Origin: Forficula auricularia
Taxonomy: Eukaryota > Arthropoda > Insecta > Dermaptera > Forficulidae
NCBI GenBank assembly: GCA_024734495.1
Contig: JALMQS010000187.1
Location: 19,855,086 to 19,919,085, forward strand
Direction: 5' to 3'
Length of the DNA: 64,000 nt
Made by a program: the position numbers and the translations under genes. How positions within the stretch are numbered: position 1 is the stretch's first letter; each line of letters opens with the position of its first letter. A model generated the notes under the pieces. The model saw only the letters and a program-made list of their open reading frames with translations, searched no databases and was not told the DNA's origin. Of this stretch, positions 37,701 through 44,345 are shown in pieces.

Positions 37701-40700
37701 GACCATTTTCTTTTTAGTTAATTTTCCGTAAAAATAACAAAAAAATTAAGAATGCTAAGAAAAAATATATAATAATGCGAAAAATTATACAGGTAGGTAT
37801 TGCGTGATTAAGATGGTTAATTAATCATAGTCAGTGTGTTTCTGTATTAATTGTAGCTATATAGCGAGTAAACACGCAACGTTTTAACTGAGTAAAGTAC
37901 AATATCTAATCGTAGTGGTATATAATTTCAAATAGGTAATCAAAGTATTTATATAAGTAATTAATGATAATTCTTCGTTTTAAAAAAGAGAAATAATTTA
38001 ATTTTTACTTTACACTTCGTTTGGTATGAGGAACTATTGTATTTATGAAAATATAGCTGTTTCTAGCTTATAACTCGAAAACAGTTCACATTTTGTAAAT
38101 AACCGTTATATTAAATTAAAGAAGACAAAATTTTGCGTCGATTAAAAAAAAGAAATTCAAAATTTGTCCAGTAGTTCGATTTTTAATGGGGATCCAAAAA
38201 CAGCCCTATCCCAAAAACACTCACTTTTTTGATTTTTTTCCCATTTTGACCATGAAGGAGCACTTTTTCGACAAAGAGCAGTCTATACATTTTTAAACTA
38301 GATTAAATTTGCTATAATTCAAACCTAGTTTCATCTTAATTGGATAATAGTAACTCGTGTCGCAAAGAGGTAAAAATTTTGAAAAAATGCAATTTTTTGC
38401 AAAAAATCGCAGATTTTCCTTGATAAAATGAAAACCACTCATCCTAGAAACATGATTTTTATCTCATTGTCTAAGAAATTTTGTAGACTTGAACGTTTAC
38501 TTAGACGACTTTTTTGTTAAAACTCAGATTTATAGATATCCAGCATTTTCCATGACAGGAAATGATCCATTGTTTCAAAAAATCCATTACCATTATCCAA
38601 TTAAGATGAAACTTTGTTTGAATTGTATCAGATTTAATCTAGTTTAAAAATGTATAGAGTGGTCTTTGTCGAAAACGTGCTCCTTCATGGTCAAAATAGG
38701 AAATAATCGAAAAAAGTGCGAGTTTTTGGGATAGGTATTCAAGTGATCCGGGGGGTTGTTTTTTAGACCCCCATTGAAAATCGAACTACTGGACCAATTT
38801 TGCATTTCTTTTTTTTACTCGACGTGAAATCTTGTCCTCTTTTATTCATTCTAGGACGGTTATTTACAAAATATGGACCGTTTTCGAGTTTTAAGAAAAA
38901 AACTGGAAAAAGTCTGAGGTTTTTCGGCCCCCAAAAGTTGTCGCCCAAACTTTCGAAATCGCAAACTTAGATTTGGCATACCCACACAATAACAAATGAT
39001 CCTAGAATAAATCTCTTCCCGTAATTAATGTAAGCTGAACCACTTTTTGGATCCTCTATTTACTGGGTTATAATATGATCGACAAATAATACTAGAAAGA
39101 GCGTGAATGATGCAGCCTGCCTGCGGGGCGAGCCTAGTAGTCAATTCACGAAAAAAATGTTCTAATATTCTTTTGTTCATTGGCTGATTGAGATGTCCAC
39201 TATAACTTAAAACTCACTTGTATTGTAAGTTCTGCAATGCGTTGTTCACTATCTAGTACATTGACGGGTGTGGTTGCAGTGGACACCGAAGGACAGGATG
39301 CAGTGGTACAGAGCTGACCTGGCTGGACACTTGCAGCAGATCGGCCATCTACCACATAACTACCCCCGGAGCCACTCGAACCAGGGGCTCGGGTTTCGTT
39401 GCAAGGTAATCGGACACTGGAAAAAAGAAAATATTATTAAAACCCTGATTATTAAAAATTAAATTACTATATTAAGATTATAGGTGTTTCACTAAGGTGG
39501 CCAAGTATTTTTTGTACAAAAGGAGTACGAATGGAATTTCATTGGATATGGTGATTGGTGATGAATTTTTTCGGTTAATTCTGAATTTTCTTCTAATAAC
39601 GCAACAACTTGCATCTCCCCAATTAACCGTTAAAACTGCAGCTAAGTGTCCCAAAATATTTCTCTATTGTGGATCTTTTAGTTTTGTGAGTTCATTATTG
39701 AAACCTCTTCGGTTCTGTATACCAAAATTCGTATTCGTATTTATCTGCCGATAACGCTAAAATTTTTGTATTCAAATTATTTTCTGATATAACACGAAAC
39801 ACGTGATTTAATTTAATTTCTGAAGTTTCTCCTTCAATAGACTGTAAATTTAAAATCTTATGACGAATGTCACTTTTAATATCGAAATATTTTACTAAAA
39901 CTGGGTATAATTTTATTTCTATGTGGTTCGAAGCATAGTCAGGTCTATTCTCTAAGCAAAAACGTTAACTTTTAGCATTCGAAATCAGCGTTAATTCATT
40001 TTAACACCTCCTTGTCTCAAATTGCTATTCTGTAATCAAAAACTTTAGCACCAAAGTGTTAACATTTAGTCAAAAGTGAGGTTGAAGGAGACAATAAATG
40101 AGTGTCAGTCTATTACAATGTATTCACAGGAATTAATTTATGAATGAAAGGTTAAAAATCTTTCATGTGGTTAGGTTAAGAAAAAATTAATTTCTGTGAA
40201 TACATTGTAATAGACTGATGAAGAGGCAAAGCCCTCGAAACTATAGTCTCGTTATAAATAAATAAAATTTATAATTCCAGCAGAAGACACACTCTTTTAT
40301 TGTCTCCTTCAATATATAAAACTTCTGCTACTCTCGGCAAAAACTTTCAATTTAATACAAAAGTGAAGTGTCAAATAGCTGTCAGATACTAGATTGAGAA
40401 TAACAAATCAAGTTATTAATGCACGAGAGGCTATCGAGGGGTATAAAATCACGAACAAGCAGAAAACGTAGCTATCTTAATATGGATCGTTAACACTGGG
40501 TGTTAAAAAAAGTTAGTAATGCGCTTGCGCGAGAGGCTATCGAGGGGTGTAAAAAGAGGAACAAGCAGAAAACGAAGCTATCTTCATATGGATCGTTAAC
40601 ACTTGGTGTTAAAAAGTAAAATGTTAACGTCGCTGTTAAAACTTGGTTTTAGAGAATAGAATTTTTTAACGCTAATGTTACTACTTTACTTTTTAACACC

Positions 40701-41107
40701 CAATTTATGATGTTAAATTATAAAGACTGTTTTTAGAGAATAGACCTGTAGGTGTGTTTCAGATAAGATATAGGAAATATATTTAAGTAAATCATAGCTA
40801 TAATCTAACTAGTTACTTTATAATAATTCCTTTTGAGCGAATACGTTTGTCTAACTAATTATGATCGGAAAACTGTCTTATAATAATATTTTATTAGACT
40901 TTACAATGAATAAAAAAAAAAGGTAGGATACTTACTGGACAATGCCTTGTCTTCGTCGTTTGTTGCCTTGGACATAACAAATAGCGAGTCCAAGACAGAG
41001 TAGCCCTGAGAGGGCGACAGCCAACCCCAAAGCCATGTAGAAGAGGGTGGAAGACGAGGGAACAACCTCGCCATCATCCGGAGCAGGAATTCTCCCCACG
41101 CCACTCT
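16651..41107 (-). CDS. Ryk: RYK/Derailed-family Wnt-receptor pseudokinase, 3' seven coding exons (5' end missing)
   Basis: Seven minus-strand exons join in one frame (41107-40936, 39416-39218, 36303-36186, 31761-31395, 21598-21427, 18337-18201, 16762-16651), with GT...AG at every intron and phases 2,0,1,2,0,2. They give about 424 residues: stalk, one membrane segment, linker, kinase-like domain, C-terminal YV. RYK family proteins bind Wnt through an extracellular WIF domain and guide axons; their kinase domain is thought to be catalytically weak or dead. Diagnostic matches are EGTF in place of the glycine loop, VKTV, HRDLATRN, ADNALSRDLF in place of DFG, YHCLGDNENRPV and CCWAMSPDERPTF. Derailed, Derailed-2 and Doughnut in flies are all possible orthologues; I cannot choose between them. 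The WIF and signal-peptide exons were not found. Confidence 0.9.
16961..17115 (+). repeat. left end of a CAGGGTGGGGCATAAAG MITE
   Basis: ACAGGGTGGGGCATAAAGAT and the following AGGTATAAAA, then a G-run and GTCAAAAATGAAAATTCTTGG. This is the left terminus seen at 32109 and 36397. The matching right end is not adjacent; one occurs at 19290-19685, beyond the 18201-18337 exon. Confidence 0.6.
17116..17820. other. intron sequence, no gene recognised
   Basis: AT-rich with a few tandem-like sentences around 17490-17720 (repeated ATACCAAAGA and ATGAACTC stretches). No exon signals. Confidence 0.4.
17822..17898. repeat. perfect short hairpin
   Basis: Arms of 38 bases (TAATTAATAGAGTAAAGGG at the left, CCCTTTACTCTATTAATTA at the right) meet at a single base near 17860. 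It lies in the last intron of the receptor gene. Confidence 0.8.
17993..18035 (+). ncRNA. hammerhead-like motif, damaged
   Basis: CTGATGA at 17995-18001, stem II GAGG/CCTC and GAAACTATAATC. N16.2 is A rather than G and the upstream stem I strand is missing, so it is probably inactive. It belongs to the same unit as 23285, 19440 and 40081. It is antisense to the receptor transcript. Confidence 0.4.
18201..18337 (-). CDS. Ryk: RYK receptor exon: kinase subdomains IX-X
   Basis: Acceptor CGTTTTAG before TGG (18337); donor GTAAGTATA after 18201. Encodes WTFGVLLWELTTLAQQPYAE and IDPFELAEYLQDGYRLTQPV ending NCPDEL. WxFGVxLWEL is the conserved subdomain IX core; the DPFE and PVNCPDEL stretches are characteristic of RYK. 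It starts in phase 0 and ends two bases into a Leu codon. Confidence 0.95.
18754..19035 (-). mobile_element. 5'-truncated LINE, 3' end
   Basis: The minus-strand frame 19026-18787 encodes RRGQMMGHTLRHGGLLRDI and GKKRGRGRPRLEY and ends with DRVEWRRIVASNQS. This is the conserved tail that follows the reverse transcriptase in many non-LTR retrotransposons (RxxGHxLR, RGRPR and DRxxWRxxV pattern). It is followed by a short 3' UTR and a (GAT)n tail at 18756-18774. The reverse transcriptase itself is absent, as expected for a 5' truncation. Confidence 0.75.
19085..19250 (-). repeat. Penelope-like LTR-like unit, single arm
   Basis: Same family as 2804-3140 and 59755-60180 (ACCGACGTTTCGGAGG, then CTCCTTCTTCAGGGTTTTGA). 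The mirror arm is absent. It lies inside a receptor intron in the transcribed direction. Confidence 0.5.
19114..19170 (-). ncRNA. hammerhead ribozyme motif, complete, in receptor intron
   Basis: The minus strand reads stem I TTTTCAAAACC with GGTTTTATGAA, core CTGAAGA (19158-19152), stem II GGAGG/CCTCC with a six-base loop, and GAAACGTC with cleavage expected at 19127. All invariant residues are present. The motif is on the sense strand of the receptor pre-mRNA, about 0.8 kb upstream of the 18337-18201 exon in transcript order. Confidence 0.7.
19430..19640. repeat. Penelope-like foldback, one ribozyme arm deleted
   Basis: GAATTATAAAATTTATTTAT at the left mirrors ATAAATAAAATTTATAATTC at the right. 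The left arm holds a hammerhead. The right arm keeps only AAACTATAGTCTCG. It ends CACTCTTTTATTGTCTCC, as in the copies at 23285 and 40081. Confidence 0.6.
19447..19503 (-). ncRNA. hammerhead ribozyme motif in receptor intron
   Basis: The minus strand reads CTGATGA (19491-19485), stem II GAGGGC/GCCCTC with an AAA loop, then GAAACTATAGTC ending at 19457. The core and stem II are perfect. Stem I has one bulged base. It lies on the sense strand of the receptor transcript, 340 bases from the motif at 19114-19170. Confidence 0.7.
19686..20329. other. intron sequence, no gene recognised
   Basis: AT-rich sequence running into a decayed Penelope-like unit. The two overlapping plus frames at 20123-20440 and 20157-20414 are repeat sequence, not exons. 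Confidence 0.4.
20330..20527 (-). repeat. decayed Penelope-like unit with broken hammerhead
   Basis: Inverted relative of 10531-10800 (CGCGACGTTTCGCCAATTTT, TTTTTATGGCCCAAACAATT). The ribozyme core reads CTGATCA on the minus strand, so G8 is lost, and stem I has mismatches. Confidence 0.5.
20528..21345. repeat. two tandem copies of a hAT-like MITE segment
   Basis: CAGTGTTTTTCAAACTTTTT begins a hAT-type end at 20528. The following GACGCGACCC, GAGGGCCGGCTCGTGACTTT and AATGCCCGGATGGCTAATGC recur in the same order about 400 bases later (20935-21250). A third partial copy begins at 27510. Confidence 0.55.
21427..21598 (-). CDS. Ryk: RYK receptor exon: kinase subdomains VIb-VIII
   Basis: Acceptor TTTTTTAG before 21598; donor GTAATT after 21427. 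Encodes NCIIDERTLKVQVADNALSR, then DLFPADYHCLGDNENRPVKW and LASESLVHG, ending STASDV. It starts by completing the Arg of HRDLATR and ends on a whole codon. The Mg-binding DFG is replaced by ADN (family DNA/ADN form) and the activation segment DLFPxDYHCLGDNENRPV is a RYK signature. The APE triplet is ASE here. Confidence 0.95.
21599..22034. other. intron sequence, no gene recognised
   Basis: AT-rich start of the 9.8-kb intron. The frame at 21786-22004 has no conserved motif. Confidence 0.4.
22098..22142 (-). ncRNA. variant hammerhead (U3/A8 core)
   Basis: The minus strand reads GTAC, TTGAAAA, stem II GTCC/GGAC, then AAAACGTC and GTAC. Positions 3 and 8 are U and A instead of C and G. G12 is also changed to A in this copy, so this arm is likely inactive. 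It is sense to the receptor intron. Confidence 0.45.
22167..22216 (+). ncRNA. variant hammerhead (U3/A8 core), complete
   Basis: Stem I GTAC/GTAC, TTGAAAA in the core position, stem II GTCC/GGAC, then GAAAC directly followed by GTC. Apart from the paired change at positions 3 and 8 every hammerhead element is present. Confidence 0.6.
22580..22700. repeat. short foldback
   Basis: ATTATTAGATAAAAATACTT and the inverse AAGTATTTTTATCTAATAAT meet around AAGATCATCTT. The left side also carries GGTGAAACATTTTTTAAA, shared with 9290. Confidence 0.65.
22701..23284. other. intron sequence, no gene recognised
   Basis: AT-rich apart from a C-rich patch near 22815-22880. Nothing supported. Confidence 0.4.
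23285..23545. repeat. Penelope-like foldback with one hammerhead
   Basis: GACAATAAAAGAGTGTGTCT at the left mirrors the right end TTTTATTGTCTCC. The left arm has lost its ribozyme between GACTATAG and TTCAATCAG. The right arm keeps one. The downstream TCTGCTACTCTTGGCAAAAA is shared with other copies (18103, 40321, inverted 11385). Confidence 0.6.
23398..23442 (+). ncRNA. hammerhead motif, one change in stem III
   Basis: CTGATGA at 23402-23408, stem II GAGG/CCTC and GAAATTATAGTC. Position 15.2 is T instead of C, so the palindromic stem III has a mismatch. Antisense to the receptor transcript. Confidence 0.55.
23546..24530. other. intron sequence, no gene recognised
   Basis: AT-rich with small unremarkable frames at 23989-24174 and 24180-24383. 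Confidence 0.4.
24532..25387. mobile_element. large foldback element, ATAGTCCAGTTAAATTGT ends
   Basis: ATAGTCCAGTTAAATTGT at the left and ACAATTTAACTGGACTAT at the right are inverted. The arms (about 420 bp each) diverge moderately and meet near 24985 at the motif TTTAAACTAGATTAAATTT. A related foldback sharing this inner motif is at 38040-38960. The 99-codon frame at 25062-25361 is arm sequence. Confidence 0.65.
25517..25685. repeat. foldback with AAATGATCCCGAACATG arms
   Basis: GAACATGTTCGGGATCATTT at the left and AAATGATCCCGAACATGATC at the right are inverted around 25600. Arms are imperfect. Confidence 0.6.
25686..26725. other. intron sequence, no gene recognised
   Basis: AT-rich with a G-run at 25996-26006. 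No exon or repeat end found. Confidence 0.4.
26728..27140. mobile_element. MITE, CAGTGCAAAAAAAT ends, copy 1
   Basis: CAGTGCAAAAAAATTCAG followed by CCAATAAAAACTTTATTAAA is inverted at the right as TTTAATAAAGTTTATATTGG and ATTTTTTTGCAC. It starts after TA. A second copy is nested at 30700-31212. Confidence 0.65.
27510..27720 (+). repeat. hAT-like MITE fragment, third copy of the 20528 unit
   Basis: CAGTGTTTTTCATC, then TCGCGACCCC, GAGAAGCCCGGCCCGTGATT and AAAAACAGTAAAAAAGTATT follow the order seen at 20528-20710. Confidence 0.55.
27721..29140. other. intron sequence, no gene recognised
   Basis: AT-rich, with a G-run at 28281-28294 and a GC-richer patch at 28850-28960. No frame with splice borders is seen. 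Confidence 0.4.
29141..29324 (+). mobile_element. Helitron 3' fragment
   Basis: GAAAGAGGGCCGCTGAAGGC and GGGCCTTGCAGCT match the 3' hairpin end of the Helitrons at 13464 and 44346, but the last bases read CTAT rather than CTAG and no 5' end TCTATATA is present. Confidence 0.5.
29949..30158 (-). pseudogene. DDE transposase fragment (Tc1/mariner superfamily)
   Basis: The frame holds PQKLISRRGDITWPPRSPDL followed by SPADFFLWGHLKSKY. WPPRSPDLxPxDFFLWGxLK is the conserved block around the second-to-third catalytic acid of IS630/Tc1/mariner-type transposases. Upstream parts are missing and the reading frame ends early. Part of it (about 30190-30330) is repeated on the plus strand in the inverted copy. 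Confidence 0.75.
30190..30330 (+). pseudogene. inverted duplicate of the transposase fragment
   Basis: The plus strand encodes the same WPPRSPDLSPADFF...LWGHLKS block, beginning near 30240, as the mirror image of 29949-30158. It is about 95 percent similar by eye. Confidence 0.65.
30405..30447 (-). ncRNA. hammerhead ribozyme motif in receptor intron
   Basis: The minus strand reads GCCGA, core CTGAAGA (30441-30435), stem II GTTGC/GCAAC with AAAACA loop, GAAACGTA, then TGGC. Cleavage is expected after A at 30410. Stem I is A-U plus GCC/GGC with one bulge. It is on the sense strand of the receptor pre-mRNA. Confidence 0.65.
30700..31212. mobile_element. MITE, GTGCAAAAAAAT ends, copy 2 (nested)
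   Basis: GTGCAAAAAAATCGAGCCAC with AATAAAAACTTTATTAAATA is inverted at the right as GATGGATCGATTTTTTGCAC. It lies within the 29706-31265 element. Confidence 0.6.
31395..31761 (-). CDS. Ryk: RYK receptor exon: kinase subdomains III-VIb
   Basis: Acceptor CTGTTTAG before 31761; donor GTAAAA after 31395. After completing an Asp codon it encodes HASETQISLLLQEGMALYG, ISHKNLLTVLGVSIEDHTAP, FLIYPYHSSSANLKQFLHKC and ends YLHKRRLLHRDLATR. The catalytic-loop HRDLATRN motif is intact (vertebrate RYK has HKDLAARN). Between helix D and helix E there is a long insert of about 30 residues (GGCRGAPIIPPQVSLKGSPI and on to ARI), longer than in vertebrate RYK. The plus-strand frame at 31544-31765 is antisense shadow. 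Confidence 0.95.
31762..32108. other. intron sequence, no gene recognised
   Basis: Donor/acceptor-free AT-rich stretch with a C-run at 31833-31848. Confidence 0.4.
32109..33062. mobile_element. CAGGG MITE with internal minisatellite
   Basis: ACAGGGCGGGGCCATAAAGA at the left and TCTTTATGCTCCACCCTGT at the right are inverted ends, both followed inward by the CACATTTTGAAGAG-type motif. The interior holds several copies of a roughly 100-bp module (GTCAAAAATGAAAATTCTAG, CTCAACCAAATTTTGTATAC, CTAGAAATGCAAAAACTAAC) on both strands. The frames at 32481-32726 and 32544-32948 are read-through of this module. Confidence 0.7.
33063..34360. other. intron sequence, no gene recognised
   Basis: AT-rich. 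The 60-codon frame at 33213-33395 shows no domain or splice support. Confidence 0.4.
34361..34905. mobile_element. truncated CAGGG MITE with minisatellite
   Basis: The minisatellite module is repeated four or five times (two directions), followed by the right end CCTCTTCAAAATGTGGTAGA and TCTTTATGCCCCACCCTGTA. The left terminus is missing. Confidence 0.65.
35220..35525 (+). repeat. dispersed repeat, copy of 11035-11400
   Basis: GGCCTCATCCACATAAGCTC, ATTTCCTAATTTTAATCAAT and TTGAGTCATTTCCCC recur in order. Confidence 0.6.
35526..36185. other. intron sequence, no gene recognised
   Basis: AT-rich with a G-rich patch at 35768-35782. The minus frame 36051-36350 overlaps the next exon only by chance. 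Confidence 0.4.
36186..36303 (-). CDS. Ryk: RYK receptor exon: kinase subdomains I-II
   Basis: Acceptor TCTTTTTAG before 36303; donor GTAAGAAG after 36186. Encodes RYRVRLRSVILEGTFSRVYR and GTYSPEHGPEEEVLVKTVS. The glycine-rich loop GxGxxG is replaced by EGTFSRV, as in RYK. The VAIK-type lysine is kept in VLVKTV. It starts on a whole codon and ends one base into Asp. Confidence 0.95.
36397..37374. mobile_element. CAGGG MITE with internal minisatellite
   Basis: ACAGGGTGGGGAATAAAGAT with CACATTTTGAAGAGG at the left, inverted at the right to TTCCCCACCCT. The interior has about seven modules in both orientations, separated by G- or C-runs. It lies in the intron between the 36303 and 39218 exons. 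Confidence 0.7.
37375..38035. other. intron sequence, no gene recognised
   Basis: AT-rich. No exon or element ends seen. Confidence 0.4.
38040..38960. mobile_element. large foldback element related to 24532-25387
   Basis: CATTTTTAAACTAGATTAAA at 38290 mirrors TTTAATCTAGTTTAAAAATG at 38633. Longer arms run through CCATTTTGACCATGAAGGAG (38242) and CTCCTTCATGGTCAAAATAG (38679). The termini are not resolved. Confidence 0.6.
39218..39416 (-). CDS. Ryk: RYK receptor exon: juxtamembrane linker
   Basis: Acceptor TTTTTTCCAG before 39416; donor GTGAGTTT after 39218. Encodes VRLPCNETRAPGSSGSGG, SYVVDGRSAASVQPG and ends EQRIAELTIQ. It is Gly/Ser/Thr/Pro-rich and low in conservation, as expected for the cytoplasmic linker between membrane and kinase. 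RIAELTIQ leads straight into RYRVRL of the next exon, a continuity typical of RYK. The plus frame 39268-39462 is antisense. Confidence 0.85.
40081..40330. repeat. Penelope-like foldback with one hammerhead (nested)
   Basis: GAAGGAGACAATAAATGAGT at the left mirrors TTTTATTGTCTCCTTC at the right. The right arm has the ribozyme, while the left arm has lost it between AGTGT and CAGTCTATT. Confidence 0.6.
40205..40258 (+). ncRNA. hammerhead ribozyme motif, complete
   Basis: Stem I TTGTAATAGA with TCGTTATAA (6-bp helix, internal loop, 2 bp), core CTGATGA at 40215-40221, stem II GAGGC/GCCTC-like with an AAA loop, GAAAC at 40237-40241, then TATAGTC (cleavage after 40248). Antisense to the receptor transcript. 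Confidence 0.7.
40421..40620 (+). repeat. direct repeat pair of about 125 bp
   Basis: GAGAGGCTATCGAGGGGTAT (40424) and GAGAGGCTATCGAGGGGTGT (40530), both followed by GAACAAGCAGAAAACG and ATGGATCGTTAACAC. The copies differ at a few sites. Confidence 0.75.
40936..41107 (-). CDS. Ryk: RYK receptor exon: extracellular stalk and membrane segment
   Basis: Acceptor TTTTTGCTTCAG before 41107; donor GTAAGTATC after 40936. Encodes a stalk SGVGRIPAPDDGEVVPSSST, then a hydrophobic helix FYMALGLAVALSGLLC LGLAICYV of about 23 residues, then a basic stop-transfer NKRRRQG. It ends two bases into the next codon. Another in-frame acceptor a little further upstream (ATTAG near 41123) is possible but has a poorer pyrimidine tract. 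Type I orientation (kinase inside) fits RYK. Confidence 0.85.
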
Positions 41108-42160
41108 CTGAAGCAAAAACACCTAATTCTTTAAGTTGTAGAACGAACAAGAGATAACATATTTGGCACATTCCATTTACTTTAGTATAAAGAAGCGGGG
41201 AAATTAAGTTTAGATTTAAATTGTGTTTATCCTTATGAACGATCTATATTGAAGAAAACCCAGCAGTTACTAGAGGATCTCGGTGAATAATAAACATTAG
41301 TTTAGGGGGGGGGTTCACCGATAGATGTCAGGGGTGAATTAACATTTAATTTGACCTATCTTATTAATTTCATCTGAAATAGAACAGATATTGTTATAAT
41401 ATAGTAAAATAAAGAAGAGCTAAAATAACGATATATTTATTTATTTTTATTTAATTTTTCAACAATACAAATAAAAATCAATAAATAATAATAAAAAATT
41501 AATGATTGAACAATTTTAAGTTAATCATTAAATCGTGTTATAACATTAATTTTCACTTGGTTTTTAAGTATGGAAAATTCTATGCTACTTAAAATACTGG
41601 ATTTATGCTCCAGAACCAGAATATCTGCTCTAATGGACATCAAATTCTGTTTAGCTTTATTTACTTTTTCAACAATACAAATAAAAATCAATAAATGATA
41701 ATCAAAAGAAAACAAATTATTGATTGAACAATTTTAATTATCACCTCTATCTTGATTTTCACCAATAAATCATAGGGTTAAACACAAAAACAGTAATTAT
41801 ATTTTTTGTTTTAAATCTTTCCAGAATTCGACATCATTCTACAATCATCAAGGCCCACGTAGGTACACAAAAAACTTGAAGAGTATAATTTTCAAATTCT
41901 TCAATATCATTATTTTAAAGTTTGATATCAAACATTGGGATTCATTTCAATGATTAAACTAAATATAGTCGCACTCGGTTATAGCGCTATCAGATAAACT
42001 ATAGCTTAATTAGGTTGAAATAAACAAATGTGGTTATATGGAAAAACAAAGCATACATTTGTTCAACACAGATTAAAACCCTACTTCTTAATAATCGTCG
42101 CTTCAGCCGAGATGTTAAATAAACCGTGGCTACTATAAATAAGTTCAACTGTACCTATTG
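41108..42160. other. likely intron; no WIF exon found
   Basis: Presumably intron upstream of the membrane exon. It contains a direct repeat of TTTTTCAACAATACAAATAA (41455 and 41668). No frame with the Trp/Cys pattern of a WIF domain was recognised. Confidence 0.4.
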
Positions 42161-42161
42161 T

Positions 42162-42306
42162 AAATCACTTGCCAAAATATAAATTTGGGATGATGATGGG
42201 TTGATTGTTAAAAAAATTTTAAACCAAAGCTTGATTTTTTTGGTTTAAAATTGTTTTAACAATCAACCAATCATCATACCAAATTTATATTTTGCCAAGT
42301 GATTTA
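42162..42306. repeat. foldback with long arms
   Basis: GTAAATCACTTGCCAAAATA at the left and TATTTTGCCAAGTGATTTAC at the right frame nearly perfect arms, centred on AAGCTT near 42228. Confidence 0.75.
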
Positions 42307-42339
42307 CAACAATACCTGTAGGTATATTGTATATATATA

Positions 42340-43514
42340 CAGTGGAGTCCCGTACAACGCGGGGGATACGTTCCGCGTAATAGGAAATCGCGTTATACGG
42401 GAGATACATTATCAGATCAATTTATGTAACTTAAAGCACGCCCTCCTTGGTCTTAGGTGATGACTTCATTTAAATTTTTCGTTCACATTTGGAACCATTT
42501 ACATGTACAATGTACATGAATTATTGATTCTTCCGATAGTGAATAAATGTTAAATACTGAAATAGATACATACATGTATTTTTATTTTTACTTTACCATA
42601 CAGGGTATGGTCAAGTATTGTAATCATGCATGAAAAATGTGGGTTTTTTCCTTCTTTTTTTGAAAATATCTCAAAAACGGCTGAAACTATTTTGATTAAA
42701 AAATTGAGCGAAACCATGGCATTTCGCTCTACAAAAAGGCTCTAATAAGTGAACATCGAAAAAATTATATTTTTCGAGATAATAATTGTTTTGTCAAAAT
42801 GTCTGTTAGTCTGGTTGTCTGGTTGTCTGTCCGTTAGTCTGTGCGTTACCAAATTTTTGTGGACGAGCTAGCTCAAAAACTGGTTTGAATATCGAAACCA
42901 AATTTCACACGTAGTTTTGGTCCATTGAGATTAAGAGCTGATTAGATTTTGGTGCATATCGACCCAAAATTAAGGGGGTGGAGGGGGGGGGGTTGAAAAT
43001 TAAAAATCTAGGCCGTTTGAGCAAACTCAACCAAATTTTGTATACATAATCAGTGGGACCCCAGAAGTCTAAAAATGCAAAAACTAACCGCCCAGGGGTG
43101 GAGGTGTAGGGTCAAAAAATGAAAATCTTGCCCATTTACCAAACTCAACCAAATTTTGTATACATAATCAATGGGACCCCAGAAGAATAAAAATGAAAAA
43201 ACTAACTGTCCCTACATGATTATAAATAATTTTATGGGCCAGGTTGTATGGTAAAGTCAAGTGGATGGCCACATCAGAACACGTCAGCTTATTGATAAAA
43301 GTTGAATAAAATTATTTTCCTCTTATATCTTTAAATGTGTATTTATTACTATTTTTCTATAAACCGGTGCTTCGTCAGCTTCAAAAATCAGAAACTATGT
43401 GAAAATGTTAAATTTATCATACGCATTATACAGGACTGTTTATCGCGCTATATGAGCACTAGTAGCAAATTTTTCGTCGCTTTATACGAATTCGCGTTTT
43501 ACGGGAGTCCACTG
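42340..43514. mobile_element. pogo/Tigger-like element with a nested insertion
   Basis: CAGTGGAGTCCCGTACAACG at the left and CGTTTTACGGGAGTCCACTG at the right, with TA on both sides, are typical pogo/Tigger-type inverted ends. Both are followed inward by CGCG-containing sequence such as TTCCGCGTAATA. No transposase frame remains. A second element (42594-43253) is inserted in the middle. Confidence 0.75.
42594..43253 (+). mobile_element. TIR element, TTTACCATA family, copy 2 (nested)
   Basis: CTTTACCATACAGGGTATGG at the left and TTGTATGGTAAAG at the right; opposite orientation to 933-1656. The interior carries two TGTATACATAATCA modules and G-runs. Confidence 0.65.
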
Positions 43515-43516
43515 TA

Positions 43517-44345
43517 TGTTATTAGAGCCTGTGTAAGAGTTAATCCTTTGTATCTTTTTAAGCCATTATAAAAACAAGTCTTTATTTTAATTTATTTGGC
43601 CACTTTTTTTGGAAGCAGGATCTCACGCTTGAAGAGCTTAGCCCAGTGGTCTCTAAAGTGGGGTCCATTCAGTAATCTGCGAGGGTGCGCGAAAAAACCC
43701 AATTAGAACCAGATCTTAGATTAGCTGTTTTTATACATACATTTAAATTCAGTGGATTATAATAGTTATAATAATAACTAATGTAGTTAATATATACTTT
43801 TTTGTGCTATTCAAAATTGTGATTTCTTAATTAAAAAAAAAAAAAAAAAAAGAAAAATGTATTTTCTGGGTTCCAACTAGTCCTTAATAGAATGTAGGTT
43901 CGAAAAGAAAAATTAATTACTACTTACCAACTGACAATTATAGATTTATTTGAATTTGTTCATAAAATATTGGGTTTCTCTTTAAAATTAATAAAACCAT
44001 ATAAATCATCAGTAAAATAAACAAAAACAGGAAAATTAATATGGGAAAAAATAAATATATGGAATGTAGATTCATTGAAAATAAAACGAATAAGAAAGGA
44101 AGAAGACCTCACGTCGATAATAAATTCTTGTTCCCATTAACAAAAAAAAAATCCCTATGAGATATTGATGAATAATCCTATTAGAATGCTAATAAGTAGT
44201 TGTTGGCAAAGTGCCTGGCAAATATACAATTATCAATTATCGACAATATTGAAATTGGCAAATGGTTTGGAAATGCAAATGGATTGGAGGCGGATAGGAA
44301 TAGGAAGAACATTTTTTAGACAAGATAAAAAATTACTTTTTTAAA
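43517..44345. other. no gene recognised; hAT-like left end at 43644
   Basis: CAGTGGTCTCTAAAGTGGGG at 43644 looks like a hAT MITE start, but no right end was found. The rest is AT-rich. Confidence 0.4.

Larger units (their letters stand above)
39940..40748. mobile_element. TIR element with CAGGTCTATTCTCTAA ends
   Basis: CAGGTCTATTCTCTAA (39940-39955) and the inverse TTAGAGAATAGACCTG at the right (40733-40748) bound an intronic element. It contains a Penelope-like unit (40081-40330) and a roughly 130-bp direct repeat (see 40421). Target duplication unclear. Confidence 0.6.
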
